This document shows positions 16,872 to 25,773 of a stretch of 64,000 bases of DNA, piece after piece; position 1 is the stretch's first letter; the number at the start of each line of letters is the position of its first letter. The position numbers were made by a program, and so were the translations under genes. The notes beneath the pieces are model-generated. The model was not told the origin of the DNA. It saw only the letters and a list, made by a program, of their open reading frames with translations, and ran no database searches. Source of the stretch: CBDFKJ01 sp965248805. GTDB taxonomy: Bacteria; Pseudomonadota; Alphaproteobacteria; UBA6615. Where the stretch lies: assembly GCA_965248805.1 (NCBI GenBank), contig CBDFKJ010000009.1:248001-312000 (forward strand), in the 5' to 3' direction.

Positions 16872-17009
16872 ATGCGAGCATCGCCCTGGCGAACGATGCG
16901 CTACTATTGTGCGCTATTTGGAAGACGCACGGCGGTATGGATCGCGGGCATCGCTTCCGCCGGCGTTACCCTTGCGTTAGCCGAGAGAATTGCCGGCCTG
17001 TTGCAGTGA
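16872..17009 (+). CDS. Mini-protein of 45 residues with one predicted membrane helix
   Basis: Starts 3 bp after the stop of the preceding mini-gene, so it could be translated by coupling. The first 20 residues are basic and aromatic; the rest (AVWIAGIASAGVTLALAERI) could span a membrane once. Support is limited to position, frame length and hydrophobic pattern; it may be chance. Confidence 0.35.
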   Translation: MRASPWRTMRYYCALFGRRTAVWIAGIASAGVTLALAERIAGLLQ

Positions 17010-17242
17010 CGTCCAGCCGTGAGTCGACACTGATCCAGTGTTGGCGGCGTGACGCGGCGCCGTTTGCGTCAAAATATCGCCATAATGGTCTGTTAGCCGG
17101 CGGTATTGGTTCATTGCGTTTGTTGCGGCCCGGTGTCGCTTCCATGTAATGGAAATTCCACTATCGGGATGGCGCTGGCGTCCGGCGCCGCCTGTGTCAA
17201 AACGCCCCGCGTCGATCGCACCGACTTGGCCCGCAGAGGCAC

Positions 17243-17989
17243 ATGGCCGGACACTCTCAATTCAAGAATATCATGTACCGCAAGGGCGCGCAGGATGCGC
17301 GGCGCGCCCGTGCCTTCGCCAAGCTGACGCGCGAGATCCAGGTCTCGGCGCGCCAGGGCAGTCCGGACCCGACCATGAACCCGCGCCTGCGCACCGCCAT
17401 CGCGGCGGCGCGCGCGGCCAACATGCCGAAGGACAATATCGCGCGCGCCATCGCCAAGGCCACCGGCGGCGACAGCGCCGAATTCGAGGAAGTGCGCTAC
17501 GAGGGCTACGGTCCCGGCGGGGTCGCGATCCTGATTGAGGCCATGACCGACAATCGCAATCGCACCGCGGCGGAAGTGCGCTCGGCGTTCTCCAAGCACG
17601 GCGGCAACATGGGCGAGACCGGCAGCGTCGGTTTCATGTTCGACCGCATCGGCCAAATCCGCTATCCCGCCGAGGTGGCGGCTGCCGAGGAGATATTCGA
17701 GGCCTCGCTCGATGGTGGCGCCGATGACGTGCGGACCGACGCCAGCGGGCACGAGGTCATCTGTAGTCCCGACGATTTCAGTACGGTGTTGGAGTCCCTC
17801 GAGGCCCGGTTCGGTCAGCCAGAAAGCGCCGGGCTTCTATGGCAGCCGCAATCGACCATCCCGGTCGAGGAGAACGAGGCGACGACGCTGCTCAAACTCC
17901 TGGGCGCGCTGGACGACAATGACGACGTTCAGGCGGTGGCGGCGAACTTCGATATTGCCGACGACTTGATGTCGAAACTCACGACCTGA
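17243..17989 (+). CDS. yebC: YebC/PmpR-family transcription or translation factor
   Basis: A 248-residue member of the YebC family, described as DNA-binding regulators and more recently linked to relief of ribosome stalling at proline runs. It begins with the canonical MAGHSQFKNIMYRKGAQDAR and contains NPRLRTAIAAARAANMPKDN and YEGYGPGGVAILIE. Length is standard. It lies directly upstream of ruvC (21 bp gap), a conserved linkage. Confidence 0.95.
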   Translation: MAGHSQFKNIMYRKGAQDARRARAFAKLTREIQVSARQGSPDPTMNPRLRTAIAAARAANMPKDNIARAIAKATGGDSAEFEEVRYEGYGPGGVAILIEAMTDNRNRTAAEVRSAFSKHGGNMGETGSVGFMFDRIGQIRYPAEVAAAEEIFEASLDGGADDVRTDASGHEVICSPDDFSTVLESLEARFGQPESAGLLWQPQSTIPVEENEATTLLKLLGALDDNDDVQAVAANFDIADDLMSKLTT

Positions 17990-18010
17990 CGCAGCGGGGG
18001 CAAGCGGGCG

Positions 18011-18514
18011 ATGGCGGCGATGCGATTGCTGGGATTGGACCCGGGCTTGCGGCGCACCGGTTGGGGCGTTATCGAGGCGGACGGCAATCGGCTGAGCCAT
18101 GTCGCGCATGGCGTTGTACGCAGCCGCGCCGATACCACCTTGGCCGAACGCTTGACGCAACTGTTCACCGGACTGCGCGACGTCATCGATACCCACGCGC
18201 CACACTCCGCGGCGGTGGAGAAGACGTTCGTCAATGGCAACGGCGCCTCGACGCTCGGCCTCGGCCAGGCGCGCGCGATCTCGCTGCTGGCGCCGGCGCT
18301 GGACGGGCTGCCGGTCGCCGAATACGCCGCCAATCTTGTCAAGCAGTCGCTGACCGGGCGCGGCCATGCCCAGAAGGCGCAGGTCGCGGCAATGGTCGCG
18401 GTGCTGCTGCCCGGCGCGCAAGGCGTGGCCGATGACGCGGCCGATGCGCTCGCCGTGGCGCTGTGCCATGCGCATCACGCACGCGGACGGCAGCTTCCGG
18501 GGATCGAGGCATGA
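18011..18514 (+). CDS. ruvC: Holliday junction resolvase RuvC
   Basis: A 167-residue endonuclease that cuts Holliday junctions symmetrically. The RNase H-like fold is marked by four acidic residues: Asp in GLDPGLRRTGWGVIE, Glu in AAVEKTFVN, and the two Asp in ADDAADALAVALCHAH. Its stop overlaps the ruvA start in ATGA, indicating translational coupling. It acts with RuvAB encoded next. Confidence 0.96.
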   Translation: MAAMRLLGLDPGLRRTGWGVIEADGNRLSHVAHGVVRSRADTTLAERLTQLFTGLRDVIDTHAPHSAAVEKTFVNGNGASTLGLGQARAISLLAPALDGLPVAEYAANLVKQSLTGRGHAQKAQVAAMVAVLLPGAQGVADDAADALAVALCHAHHARGRQLPGIEA

Positions 18515-19113
18515 TCGCGCGCCTGAAGGGCATCGTGGCCGATATCGGCGATGACGGCGCGATCATCGACGTCGGCGGCGTGGGGTATCAGCTGTTCTGT
18601 TCGGGGCGCACTCTGGCGGCGCTGCCGCCGGCCGGTGGCGTCGCGCAACTGCATGTCGAGACCATCATGCGCGAGGACCGGCTGCAGTTGTTCGGGTTCG
18701 CGTTGCAGAACGAACGCGCCTGGTTCCGCCGGCTGATGACCGTGCAGGGCGTCGGCGCGCGGGTGGCGTTGACGGTGCTCAGTGCCCTGTCGCCACAGGC
18801 CTTGCTCGACGCGGTCGCCGCACGCGACAAGGCGCCGCTGCAACGGGCCGACGGGGTCGGACCGAAACTTGCCGCGCGTATCGTGGCCGAGTTGCGCGAC
18901 CATGCGGACACGGCGCTGGCGGAAGAGGCGCCGGCAGCCGCGGTCGAGGCCACGCCGGTCGCACCCGCCGATGACGCGATCTCGGCGCTGGTCAATCTTG
19001 GTTTTGGCCGGGTCGAGGCCCATGGCGCGGTCGCGCGCGCCGCGCGTTCGTTGGGTGACGGCGCATCGATGACCGCACTGATCCCTGTGGCGCTGAAGGA
19101 GCTGGGCGCGTGA
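18511..19113 (+). CDS. ruvA: Holliday junction DNA helicase subunit RuvA
   Basis: A 200-residue protein that binds four-way junctions as a tetramer and loads RuvB. The OB-fold N terminus begins MIARLKGIVADIGDDGAIID. The middle domain has a helix-hairpin-helix (VQGVGARVALTVLSAL) and a second (ADGVGPKLAARIVAELRD). The acidic Ala-rich linker and C-terminal UBA-like domain (ISALVNLGFGRVEAHGAV) contact RuvB. The ATG at 18511 overlaps the ruvC stop; the gene overlaps ruvB by 4 bp. Confidence 0.95.
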   Translation: MIARLKGIVADIGDDGAIIDVGGVGYQLFCSGRTLAALPPAGGVAQLHVETIMREDRLQLFGFALQNERAWFRRLMTVQGVGARVALTVLSALSPQALLDAVAARDKAPLQRADGVGPKLAARIVAELRDHADTALAEEAPAAAVEATPVAPADDAISALVNLGFGRVEAHGAVARAARSLGDGASMTALIPVALKELGA

Positions 19114-20177
19114 GTGCCGTGGCGCAACCCGTGCCGACGCCCGAAGCGCGAATCGTCGACGCCGGCGCCGGTCCGGGCGACGGCGCGGAGATGACGCTGC
19201 GGCCGCAGCAACTCGATGACTTCGTCGGTCAGGAGCAGGTGCGCCAGAACCTGGCGGTGTTCGTCGCCGCGGCGCGCGAGCGCGGCGAGGCGATGGACCA
19301 TGTCCTGTTCCACGGCCCGCCCGGGCTGGGTAAGACCACCCTGGCGCAGATCGTCGCCCGCGAGCTGCGAGTCGGGTTCCGCGCGACCTCGGGACCGATC
19401 CTGGCGCGGCCCGGCGACCTGGCGGCGATCCTTACGAACCTGCAACGCCACGACGTTCTGTTCGTCGACGAGATCCATCGTTTGAGCCCCACCGTCGAAG
19501 AGGTGCTCTACCCGGCGATGGAGGACGGGCAGTTGGATCTGATCATCGGCGCCGGGCCGTCGGCGCGTTCGGTGCGCATCGATCTGCCGCCCTTCACGAT
19601 GGTCGGCGCGACGACAAGGCTGGGCCTGTTGACGACACCGCTGCGCGATCGTTTCGCCATTGCCTTTCGCCTGGGATTCTACTCTACGGGCGAGCTGGAA
19701 GTGGTGGTGCGCCGGGCGGCTGGATTGCTTGACGTCGCGGTGACCGCCGATGGCGCCGCCGAGATCGCACGGCGCGCGCGCGGCACGCCGCGGGTCGCGG
19801 GCCGCTTGCTGCGGCGGGTGCGCGACTTCGCCACCATTGCCGGCACGCTGCCGGTGGATGCGGCGATCGCCGACGCCGCGCTGCGCCGGTTGGACGTCGA
19901 CGCGCGTGGGCTGGACGCCTTCGACCGCAGCTACCTGTCGTGCATCGCGCGCCAGTTCGGCGGCGGGCCGGTCGGCGTGGAAACGTTGTCGGCGGCTCTG
20001 TCGGAAGAACGCGACACATTGGAGGAAGTCATCGAGCCCTACCTGATCCAACAGGGCATGCTAATGCGCACGCCGCGTGGCCGCGTGCTGACCGACGGCG
20101 CGTTCAGCCACATCGGTCTGCCGGCGCCGGTGCGCGAGGCGGATCTGTTGGCGCGGATCGCTCAACTGGAGACATAG
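19110..20177 (+). CDS. ruvB: Holliday junction DNA helicase motor RuvB
   Basis: A 355-residue AAA+ ATPase powering branch migration. Walker A is GPPGLGKTTLA, Walker B LFVDEIHRLSP, sensor I GATTRLGLLTTPLRDRF, and arginine-bearing ARGTPRVAGRLLRRVRDF is sensor II. The C-terminal winged helix includes TLEEVIEPYLIQQGML and RTPRGRVLT. The GTG start at 19110 overlaps the ruvA stop, so the whole ruvCAB set is coupled. Confidence 0.97.
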   Translation: MSAVAQPVPTPEARIVDAGAGPGDGAEMTLRPQQLDDFVGQEQVRQNLAVFVAAARERGEAMDHVLFHGPPGLGKTTLAQIVARELRVGFRATSGPILARPGDLAAILTNLQRHDVLFVDEIHRLSPTVEEVLYPAMEDGQLDLIIGAGPSARSVRIDLPPFTMVGATTRLGLLTTPLRDRFAIAFRLGFYSTGELEVVVRRAAGLLDVAVTADGAAEIARRARGTPRVAGRLLRRVRDFATIAGTLPVDAAIADAALRRLDVDARGLDAFDRSYLSCIARQFGGGPVGVETLSAALSEERDTLEEVIEPYLIQQGMLMRTPRGRVLTDGAFSHIGLPAPVREADLLARIAQLET

Positions 20178-20187
20178 GAACGAGCCC

Positions 20188-20919
20188 ATGGAGCATGAAG
20201 CGATCACGGCGGTGGGTTTGGCGGGAGGGCCCGGCGTCGTCGATTTCTCGATCTGGGGTCTGTTCGCGCGCTCCGACCTGGTAATCAAGTTCGTGATGGT
20301 CCTATTGGTCGCGGCCTCGATCTGGACCTGGGCCATTATCATCGACAAGATGGTTCGCCTGCGCCGCCTGCGGCAGATGGCCGACAAGTTCGAGGACCAA
20401 TTCTGGACCGGCGGATCGCTCGATGCCATGTACGACAGCATCGGGACCAATCCGGCGGACCCGATGTCGGCGATCTTCGCAGCGGCAATGGCCGAGTGGC
20501 GGCGCACCGCGGCGCGCGGCATGGTCATTACCGAACGCATGCGCGAAAGCCTGCGCGAGCGCATCGACCGGGTTATGGAAGTGTCGCTGCGGCGCGAGGT
20601 GGAGCGCCTGGAACGCTACCTCGTGTTTCTCGCCTCGACCGGCTCGACCGCGCCCTTCATCGGCCTGTTCGGCACCGTTTGGGGCATCATGAACAGCTTT
20701 CAGGCCATCGCCAACGCGCAGAACACCAACCTGGCCATCGTCGCGCCGGGCCTGGCCGAGGCGCTGTTCATCACCGCGCTCGGCCTGTTCGTGGCCGTGC
20801 CGGCGGTCGCTGCCTACAACAAGTTCTCCAGCGACATCACCCGCTTCGCCGCCAGACTGGAGAGCTTCTCCGCCGAGTTCACCGCGATCATGTCGCGGCA
20901 ACTGGAGGAGCGGAAGTAG
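20188..20919 (+). CDS. tolQ: Tol-Pal system protein TolQ
   Basis: A 243-residue inner-membrane channel subunit that, with TolR, converts proton flow into motion of TolA during cell constriction. Three helices are visible: about 25-48 (VMVLLVAASIWTWAIIID), about 145-170 (STGSTAPFIGLFGTVWGIM) and about 185-208 (GLAEALFITALGLFVAVPAV). The GLFGTVWGI motif is typical of TolQ/ExbB. It begins 10 bp after ruvB, so transcription may continue from the ruv genes. Confidence 0.96.
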   Translation: MEHEAITAVGLAGGPGVVDFSIWGLFARSDLVIKFVMVLLVAASIWTWAIIIDKMVRLRRLRQMADKFEDQFWTGGSLDAMYDSIGTNPADPMSAIFAAAMAEWRRTAARGMVITERMRESLRERIDRVMEVSLRREVERLERYLVFLASTGSTAPFIGLFGTVWGIMNSFQAIANAQNTNLAIVAPGLAEALFITALGLFVAVPAVAAYNKFSSDITRFAARLESFSAEFTAIMSRQLEERK

Positions 20920-20921
20920 CC

Positions 20922-21365
20922 ATGGCCAGTGCCAAGGAAATGCGCATGCGCCGGCGCCAGAGTCGGCGCTTCGTGGCCGAGATCAACGTCGCTCCCTTCG
21001 TCGACGTCATGCTGGTGCTGGTGATCGTGCTGATGATCACCGCGCCGTTGCTTACGTTCGGCGTGCCGGTCGATTTGCCGCAGGCCGATGTCCAGCAGAT
21101 CACGCAGCCGGACGAACCGCTGATCGTCTCGGTGACCAAGGAGGGCGAGGTCTTTCTGCAGGAAGCGGCGGTTGAAATCGAAGGATTGGTTCCGCGGCTG
21201 GAAGCGCTGACCGGCGCCAATCCCGACGTGCGCATCTACGTACGCGGCGACCGCGAGATCAACTACGGCCGGGTGATGGAAGTCATGAGTCTGGTCAGCC
21301 AGGCAGGCTTCTCCAAGGTCGCGCTGATCGCAGGGGTACCGCCGCCGCCGGGTCTGGAGCGCTAG
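20922..21365 (+). CDS. tolR: Tol-Pal system protein TolR
   Basis: A 147-residue single-span protein pairing with TolQ. The N-terminal arm is basic (KEMRMRRRQSRRFVAEINVAP). The helix PFVDVMLVLVIVLMIT contains the Asp expected to carry protons. The periplasmic domain ends with VYVRGD-type IYVRGDREINYGRVMEVMSL. Start chosen at 20922, two bases after the tolQ stop; the frame is open further upstream inside tolQ but not conserved. Confidence 0.96.
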   Translation: MASAKEMRMRRRQSRRFVAEINVAPFVDVMLVLVIVLMITAPLLTFGVPVDLPQADVQQITQPDEPLIVSVTKEGEVFLQEAAVEIEGLVPRLEALTGANPDVRIYVRGDREINYGRVMEVMSLVSQAGFSKVALIAGVPPPPGLER

Positions 21366-21372
21366 CGCTGCG

Positions 21373-22389
21373 ATGAAGCTTTCGGGCGCCGACAACTATC
21401 GTGAAGTTCCGGAGCTGCCGGTCGACACGCCGCAACTCGGGCCGGCGGACGCCGAGGGTCCGGCGCCGATCGCGAAGCCGGGACGGCCGCTCATTGCCTA
21501 CGCCGCGATCGTTGCCGGCGTTGCGCACGCCGTGACGTTCGCGGTGTTCCAGTTTGGCATCGGCAGCTTCGTGGTGGCTCTGCCGCCGCCATCGGTGATC
21601 GTTCCCATCGAAATCGTGACCATCGCCGAGGTGACGACTCCGGCGCCGGTCCTGGGCGAGGAAGACGTTACGCCGGAGCCCGAGCCGCCGGTTAACGACC
21701 CGCTGCCGCCGCCGGAACCGCCGGCACCGCCGCCGCCGCTCGATCCGCCGCCGGAGCCCGAGCCCGTTCCGGAGCCGGAGCCCGTGCCCGAACCGCTGCC
21801 GGAGCCTGAGCCAGAGCCGGAGCCGGTTCCCGAACCCGTTCCCGAGCCGGAACCGGCGCCGGTTGCGGAGCCGGAGCCGAAGCCCGAACCGCCGGCGAAG
21901 CCGCCTCAATTGGCGCGCGTGCCGCCGGACGCGCGGCCGCGGGCTAAGCCACAGGCGCCCGACGAGTTTCGGACCGTCTTGCGCAGTCTCGAGGAACGTG
22001 AGTTGCAAAAAGAGGGCATCGAAGACGGCGCCGCGCGGCAGCCGCCGGCTCCGATTGCGCGTGCGACGGCAACACAGACCGATGCCATCATCTCCGCGAT
22101 CCGGCGCCAGATCGAGCCATGCTGGAACCCGCCCGTGGGTGCAGCCTTCGCCGAAAACCTGGTTGTCCGCATTGAAGTCCGGGTCGATCCGGACGGCACC
22201 GTGCGGTCGGCGACGGTGATGGGTACGGCGGGGCTCAGGAGCGATCCGTCGCTGCTGGCTGCGGCCGACAGCGCCCGGCGCGCGGTGCTCAATCCGCGCT
22301 GCAACCCGCTGACCCTGCCGCCCGAGTACTACGATCTGTGGCAGAACTTGGTGTTTACGTTCAATCCCAGGGAGATGTTTGGCCTATGA
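21373..22389 (+). CDS. tolA: Cell envelope protein TolA (TonB-C-terminal type)
   Basis: A 338-residue bridge from the TolQR motor to the outer membrane. An N-terminal helix (about 38-58, IAYAAIVAGVAHAVTFAVF) anchors it. Residues about 95-185 are a rigid Pro-Glu repeat region rather than the Ala/Lys coiled coil of enteric TolA. The C-terminal domain has the TonB/TolA pattern (SAIRRQIEPCWNPPVG, VVRIEVRVDPDGTVRSATV). The Pro-rich region makes it a likely EF-P client. Its stop overlaps the tolB start (ATGA). Confidence 0.9.
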   Translation: MKLSGADNYREVPELPVDTPQLGPADAEGPAPIAKPGRPLIAYAAIVAGVAHAVTFAVFQFGIGSFVVALPPPSVIVPIEIVTIAEVTTPAPVLGEEDVTPEPEPPVNDPLPPPEPPAPPPPLDPPPEPEPVPEPEPVPEPLPEPEPEPEPVPEPVPEPEPAPVAEPEPKPEPPAKPPQLARVPPDARPRAKPQAPDEFRTVLRSLEERELQKEGIEDGAARQPPAPIARATATQTDAIISAIRRQIEPCWNPPVGAAFAENLVVRIEVRVDPDGTVRSATVMGTAGLRSDPSLLAAADSARRAVLNPRCNPLTLPPEYYDLWQNLVFTFNPREMFGL

Positions 22390-23732
22390 CGTGGGTTAGG
22401 ACAATGTCGCGCCGCCGCTTCACGCTCGGGGCCGCGTCGACTGCGTTGATCGCGCCCACGGGCGCACTGGCGCAGCTTGAGATCGACATCACGCGTGGCG
22501 TCGTCGAAGCGCTACCAATTGCCATACCGGAGTTCGCCGGCGCGACCCCGCCGGCGGCCCAATTCGGCATCGACATCGCCGACGTTGTGTCCGCCGACCT
22601 GCAGCGATCGGGTCTGTTCCGACCGATCGACCGGCGGGCGTTTCTGGAGCAACCGGGACCGCCGGACGTGCGGCCCAATTTCAACAACTGGCGGGTGCTC
22701 AACGCCGAGGGTCTGGTGGTCGGCCAAACATCGATGGAGCCGGACGGCCAGCTCAAGGTCGAGTTTCGCTTGTGGGACGTCTTCGCCGAACAGCCCGTCA
22801 CCGGACTCAGCCTGACCACGACGCCGGCGAATTGGCGCCGAGTGGCCCACCTGGTCAGCGACACGATCTATCAGCGCATGACGGGCGAGGAGGGCTATTT
22901 CGACACCCGCATCGTCTACATTTCCGAAACCGGGCCCGCCGATCGGCGCGTCAAGCGCCTGGCGATCATGGACCAGGACGGCGCCAACCACCGGTTCCTG
23001 ACTGACGGCGCGGCGCTGGTGTTGACGCCTCGGTTCTCGCCGACCACGCAGGAAATCACCTACCTCGCCTACTACGACGACCGGCCGCGCGTCTACTTGT
23101 TCAACATCGACACCGGCGAGCAGGAGGTCCTCGGCGATTTCGCCGGCATGACGTTCGCGCCGCGCTTCTCGCCCGATGGCAATCAAGTGGTGATGAGCCT
23201 CGCCCGGGGCGGCAATTCCGACGTCTACGTCATGGACCTGCGCACACGCGATTTCACGCGCCTGACCAGCAATCCCTCGATCGACACGTCGCCGTGTTTC
23301 TCGCCCGACGGCGCGCGGATCGCGTTCGAGTCCGACCGCGGCGGCAGCCAGCAGCTCTATGTGATGAACGCCAATGGGTCGGACGCGCAGCGCATCTCGT
23401 TCGGCGATGGCCGTTTCGGCACGCCGGTATGGTCGCCGCGCGGCGACCTGATCGCCTTCACCAAGATCTATCGCGGCGTGTTCAGTATCGGCGTGATGCG
23501 CGCCGACGGCAGCGGCGAGCGCATTCTGGCGCAGGACTATTTGGTCGAGGCGCCGACCTGGGCACCGAACGGCCGCGTGCTCATGTTCTTCCGTCAGTCG
23601 CGCACCGATGAGCGTGGCCGCGGTGGCCGCAGCCGTCTGTATTCGATCGACCTGACCGGTTTCAACGAGCGTGAGATCATCACGCCGCTGGATGCGTCCG
23701 ACCCGGCGTGGTCGCCGCTCGGAACGCGCTAG
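22386..23732 (+). CDS. tolB: Tol-Pal system beta-propeller protein TolB
   Basis: A 448-residue periplasmic protein that binds Pal and is released by TolA. The start at 22386 overlaps tolA and gives an export signal with an RRRFTLGAA segment, ending near PTGALAQ, which has twin-arginine character. An N-terminal domain (EIDITRGVVEALPIAIPEF) is followed by a six-bladed WD40-like propeller with repeated FSPDG and LAIMDQDG-type blades (FAPRFSPDGNQVVMSLARGG; PCFSPDGARIAFESDRGG). Confidence 0.95.
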   Translation: MTWVRTMSRRRFTLGAASTALIAPTGALAQLEIDITRGVVEALPIAIPEFAGATPPAAQFGIDIADVVSADLQRSGLFRPIDRRAFLEQPGPPDVRPNFNNWRVLNAEGLVVGQTSMEPDGQLKVEFRLWDVFAEQPVTGLSLTTTPANWRRVAHLVSDTIYQRMTGEEGYFDTRIVYISETGPADRRVKRLAIMDQDGANHRFLTDGAALVLTPRFSPTTQEITYLAYYDDRPRVYLFNIDTGEQEVLGDFAGMTFAPRFSPDGNQVVMSLARGGNSDVYVMDLRTRDFTRLTSNPSIDTSPCFSPDGARIAFESDRGGSQQLYVMNANGSDAQRISFGDGRFGTPVWSPRGDLIAFTKIYRGVFSIGVMRADGSGERILAQDYLVEAPTWAPNGRVLMFFRQSRTDERGRGGRSRLYSIDLTGFNEREIITPLDASDPAWSPLGTR

Positions 23733-23806
23733 CCGACGGCCGCACGACGCGCCCGCGAAGACGATGAAACTGTTGGCAGTTTGTGTGAGCCTTTAGGTGG
23801 TTGCGC

Positions 23807-23835
23807 TTGATTCCTATACCTTGCCACACTATAGT
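23807..23835 (+). promoter_or_regulatory. Candidate sigma-70 promoter for pal
   Basis: TTGATT at 23807-23812 and TATAGT at 23830-23835 with an ideal 17-bp spacer, in the 244-bp gap between tolB and pal. It would give pal, an abundant lipoprotein, its own transcript with a leader of about 135 nt. Confidence 0.55.
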
Positions 23836-23976
23836 CGCGACCGCTTGTACATCTATGCCGGGCGAGCAATCGGGGGAAAATCGCTCCCAAGTCGGCTCGT
23901 AATAAAGTCCAAGAATTCGTTGGGTCCGTCGTCGTCGGCGGGCTAGCGACTCGGACTAACGACTAAGGAGTCATCA

Positions 23977-24498
23977 ATGGGTTTCAAATTTCTGAGCCTG
24001 GTCGCAGCCGTGGCCTTGCTGGCGGCGTGCGAATCGGATTCGACTGACATGGCCGGCGCGGAGGGGGGCGGCGCCATCACGACCGTCGGGCAAGGGCCGG
24101 GCGGCCCGGCGCAGGTGGCAGCGGTACCGGTCGGACCCATCCCCGGATCGGCCGAAGACCTGGCCGTGAACGTCGGCGACCGTGTGTTCTTCGGTTTCGA
24201 CGCGTTCGATCTCCAGCCGGACGCCCAAGCGCAGATCGAGCGCTGGGCCGCTTGGCTTCGCCAGTACCCGCAGAACACGGTTACGATCGAGGGTCACTGC
24301 GACGAACGCGGAACACGGGAATACAACCTTGCGCTCGGCGAGCGACGCTCAAATTCGACCTTTCAATACCTGCTGAGCCTCGGCATCGCCGAAAACCGGG
24401 TGAGGACCATCAGCTATGGCAAGGAGCGGCCGGCGGTGAACGGGGTCGGCGAAACCGTCTGGTCGCAAAACCGCCGCGCGGTGCTGACGCTGAACTAG
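23977..24498 (+). CDS. pal: Peptidoglycan-associated lipoprotein Pal
   Basis: A 173-residue outer-membrane lipoprotein. The signal ends in a lipobox (ALLAAC, Cys about residue 17), then a Gly-rich linker, then an OmpA-type peptidoglycan-binding domain: DRVFFGFDAFDL, TIEGHCDERGTREYNLALGERR (with the diaminopimelate-binding Asp/Arg) and ISYGKERPAV. It has an AAGGAG ribosome-binding site (ACTAAGGAGTCATCA). It is the final partner of TolQRAB. Confidence 0.97.
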   Translation: MGFKFLSLVAAVALLAACESDSTDMAGAEGGGAITTVGQGPGGPAQVAAVPVGPIPGSAEDLAVNVGDRVFFGFDAFDLQPDAQAQIERWAAWLRQYPQNTVTIEGHCDERGTREYNLALGERRSNSTFQYLLSLGIAENRVRTISYGKERPAVNGVGETVWSQNRRAVLTLN

Positions 24499-24687
24499 GT
24501 CGACCACCCGCGCCGCCGCAATCCAGCTGTTCGTGGCCTGCAGTTCGCAGGCCGCGAGCGCATGGTTAGAGCTTGAACCGGCGCGCAAGACTTGTCATAG
24601 AATAGCCGGAATCCGGGGGAAACATCCCGCGGACGCCTCGTCCAGGTACTGGGTGTTGGCTGCGCATTGTTGAGGTCGAGGGTGGCT

Positions 24688-25773
24688 ATGAAACTTCGCA
24701 ACCGTCGCTGCGACGGCCTCGGGCGTGAACGGCAACGCCGTGCACCGCCTCGCCGTGCCTCGCACTATGCCCCGCTGTTCCTCTTCGCACTCGGCGTGCT
24801 GGTCGTCGGACCCGTGGCGCCGGCGCGTGCGCAGGGCGACATGGGTCCGCTGATCGACCGGATGGAGCGCATGGAACGGGAAATGATCACGTTGCAGCGC
24901 AACCTCTATCGCGGCGATCAGCAACCGCCACCCGCCGATGCCGGTGGCGCCGCCGTCGTGATTCCGCAGCCAGCGGTCGGCGGCATGCAGGTGCGCATGT
25001 GGGAACTGGAGCAGGAGATCCGCGGGCTCACCGGCCAGGTCGAGCAGATCGGGTTTCAAGTCCGCCAGATGAACGATCGCCTCGATAAGCTGGTCGCCGA
25101 CATGGATTTCCGCATGCAGGCGCTGGAGCAGCAGGCCGGCGGACAGCCGGCGCAGGCCGCCATCGCGCCGATCACGCCGCCGGCCGCCGGTATCTCTCCC
25201 CTTCCGCGGACGGCGGAATTGGCAGCGCCTGACGGGCAGCCGCCGTCGGTGCGGACCTTGGGACAAGTCCGGCAGCAGGATGTCGAGGCCGTGCGCGCCG
25301 GCGCACCGGCACCAGGGGCGGCCGTTGCGCCGTTGCCGGGCGCGCCGCAGGTCGCCGCGGTCACGCCTCGGGCGAACCTGCCCGAGGGCACGCCGGAGTC
25401 GCAGTATGATTATGCCTACGGCCTGTTGATGCAGCGTGATTTCGCCGGGGCGGAGGGTGCCCTGCGCTCGTTCGTCTCAGCCAATCCGGACCACCGGCTA
25501 TCGGGCAACGCCCAGTACTGGCTGGGCGAGACGTTCTACGTGCGCGAGGACTATCTGACGGCCGCGCGCACGTTTGCCGAGGGCTACACGACCTATCCGC
25601 AGAGCGACAAGGCGCCGTCGAATCTGCTCAAGCTGGGCATGTCGCTGGATGCGCTGGGGCGGACCGAGGACGCCTGTATTACGTTTACGCGACTGCGCGA
25701 GGAGTATCCGGACGCGGCCGCGAACATCCTCAGCCGCGGCGAGCGCGAACATCAGCGGCTCGGCTGTCCCTAG
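24688..25773 (+). CDS. cpoB: Tol-Pal accessory protein CpoB/YbgF
   Basis: A 361-residue periplasmic protein coordinating peptidoglycan synthesis with Tol-driven constriction. The signal sequence (FLFALGVLVVGPVAPARAQ) is followed by a coiled coil (about 50-140, LIDRMERMEREMITLQRNL), a Pro/Ala linker, and C-terminal TPR repeats (YDYAYGLLMQRDFAGAEGAL; NAQYWLGETFYVREDYLTAA; SNLLKLGMSLDALGR). The stop TAG at 25771-25773 is part of the CTAG target duplication of the adjoining IS1182-like element, yet remains unchanged. Confidence 0.93.
   Translation: MKLRNRRCDGLGRERQRRAPPRRASHYAPLFLFALGVLVVGPVAPARAQGDMGPLIDRMERMEREMITLQRNLYRGDQQPPPADAGGAAVVIPQPAVGGMQVRMWELEQEIRGLTGQVEQIGFQVRQMNDRLDKLVADMDFRMQALEQQAGGQPAQAAIAPITPPAAGISPLPRTAELAAPDGQPPSVRTLGQVRQQDVEAVRAGAPAPGAAVAPLPGAPQVAAVTPRANLPEGTPESQYDYAYGLLMQRDFAGAEGALRSFVSANPDHRLSGNAQYWLGETFYVREDYLTAARTFAEGYTTYPQSDKAPSNLLKLGMSLDALGRTEDACITFTRLREEYPDAAANILSRGEREHQRLGCP

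Larger units (their letters stand above)
15461..17242. other. Low-GC accessory island between ymdB and yebC
   Basis: About 1.8 kb of visibly lower GC than both flanks. It holds one minus-strand gene (to 16186) and at least three plus-strand mini-frames, two of them related. No transposase or integrase is present. Stretches without support for coding are 16187-16364, 16533-16703 (A/T-rich) and 17010-17242, the last being the likely yebC promoter region. Confidence 0.6.

Noticed and set aside
15461..17242. Prophage remnant or integron.
   Set aside because: There is no integrase, capsid, terminase or attachment-site pair; only small unknown frames support it.
18588..20051. A 487-codon minus-strand frame across ruvA-ruvB, and a 601-codon one at 61627-63432 across metF-metH.
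   Set aside because: Both lie opposite unmistakable, highly conserved genes and are products of high GC at third positions; their predicted proteins are His/Arg/Gln-rich without motifs.
21673..21910. Tandem PEPEP-type repeats as a satellite or CRISPR-like array.
   Set aside because: They are in-frame Pro-Glu codons of the TolA linker, irregular in length, with no spacers.
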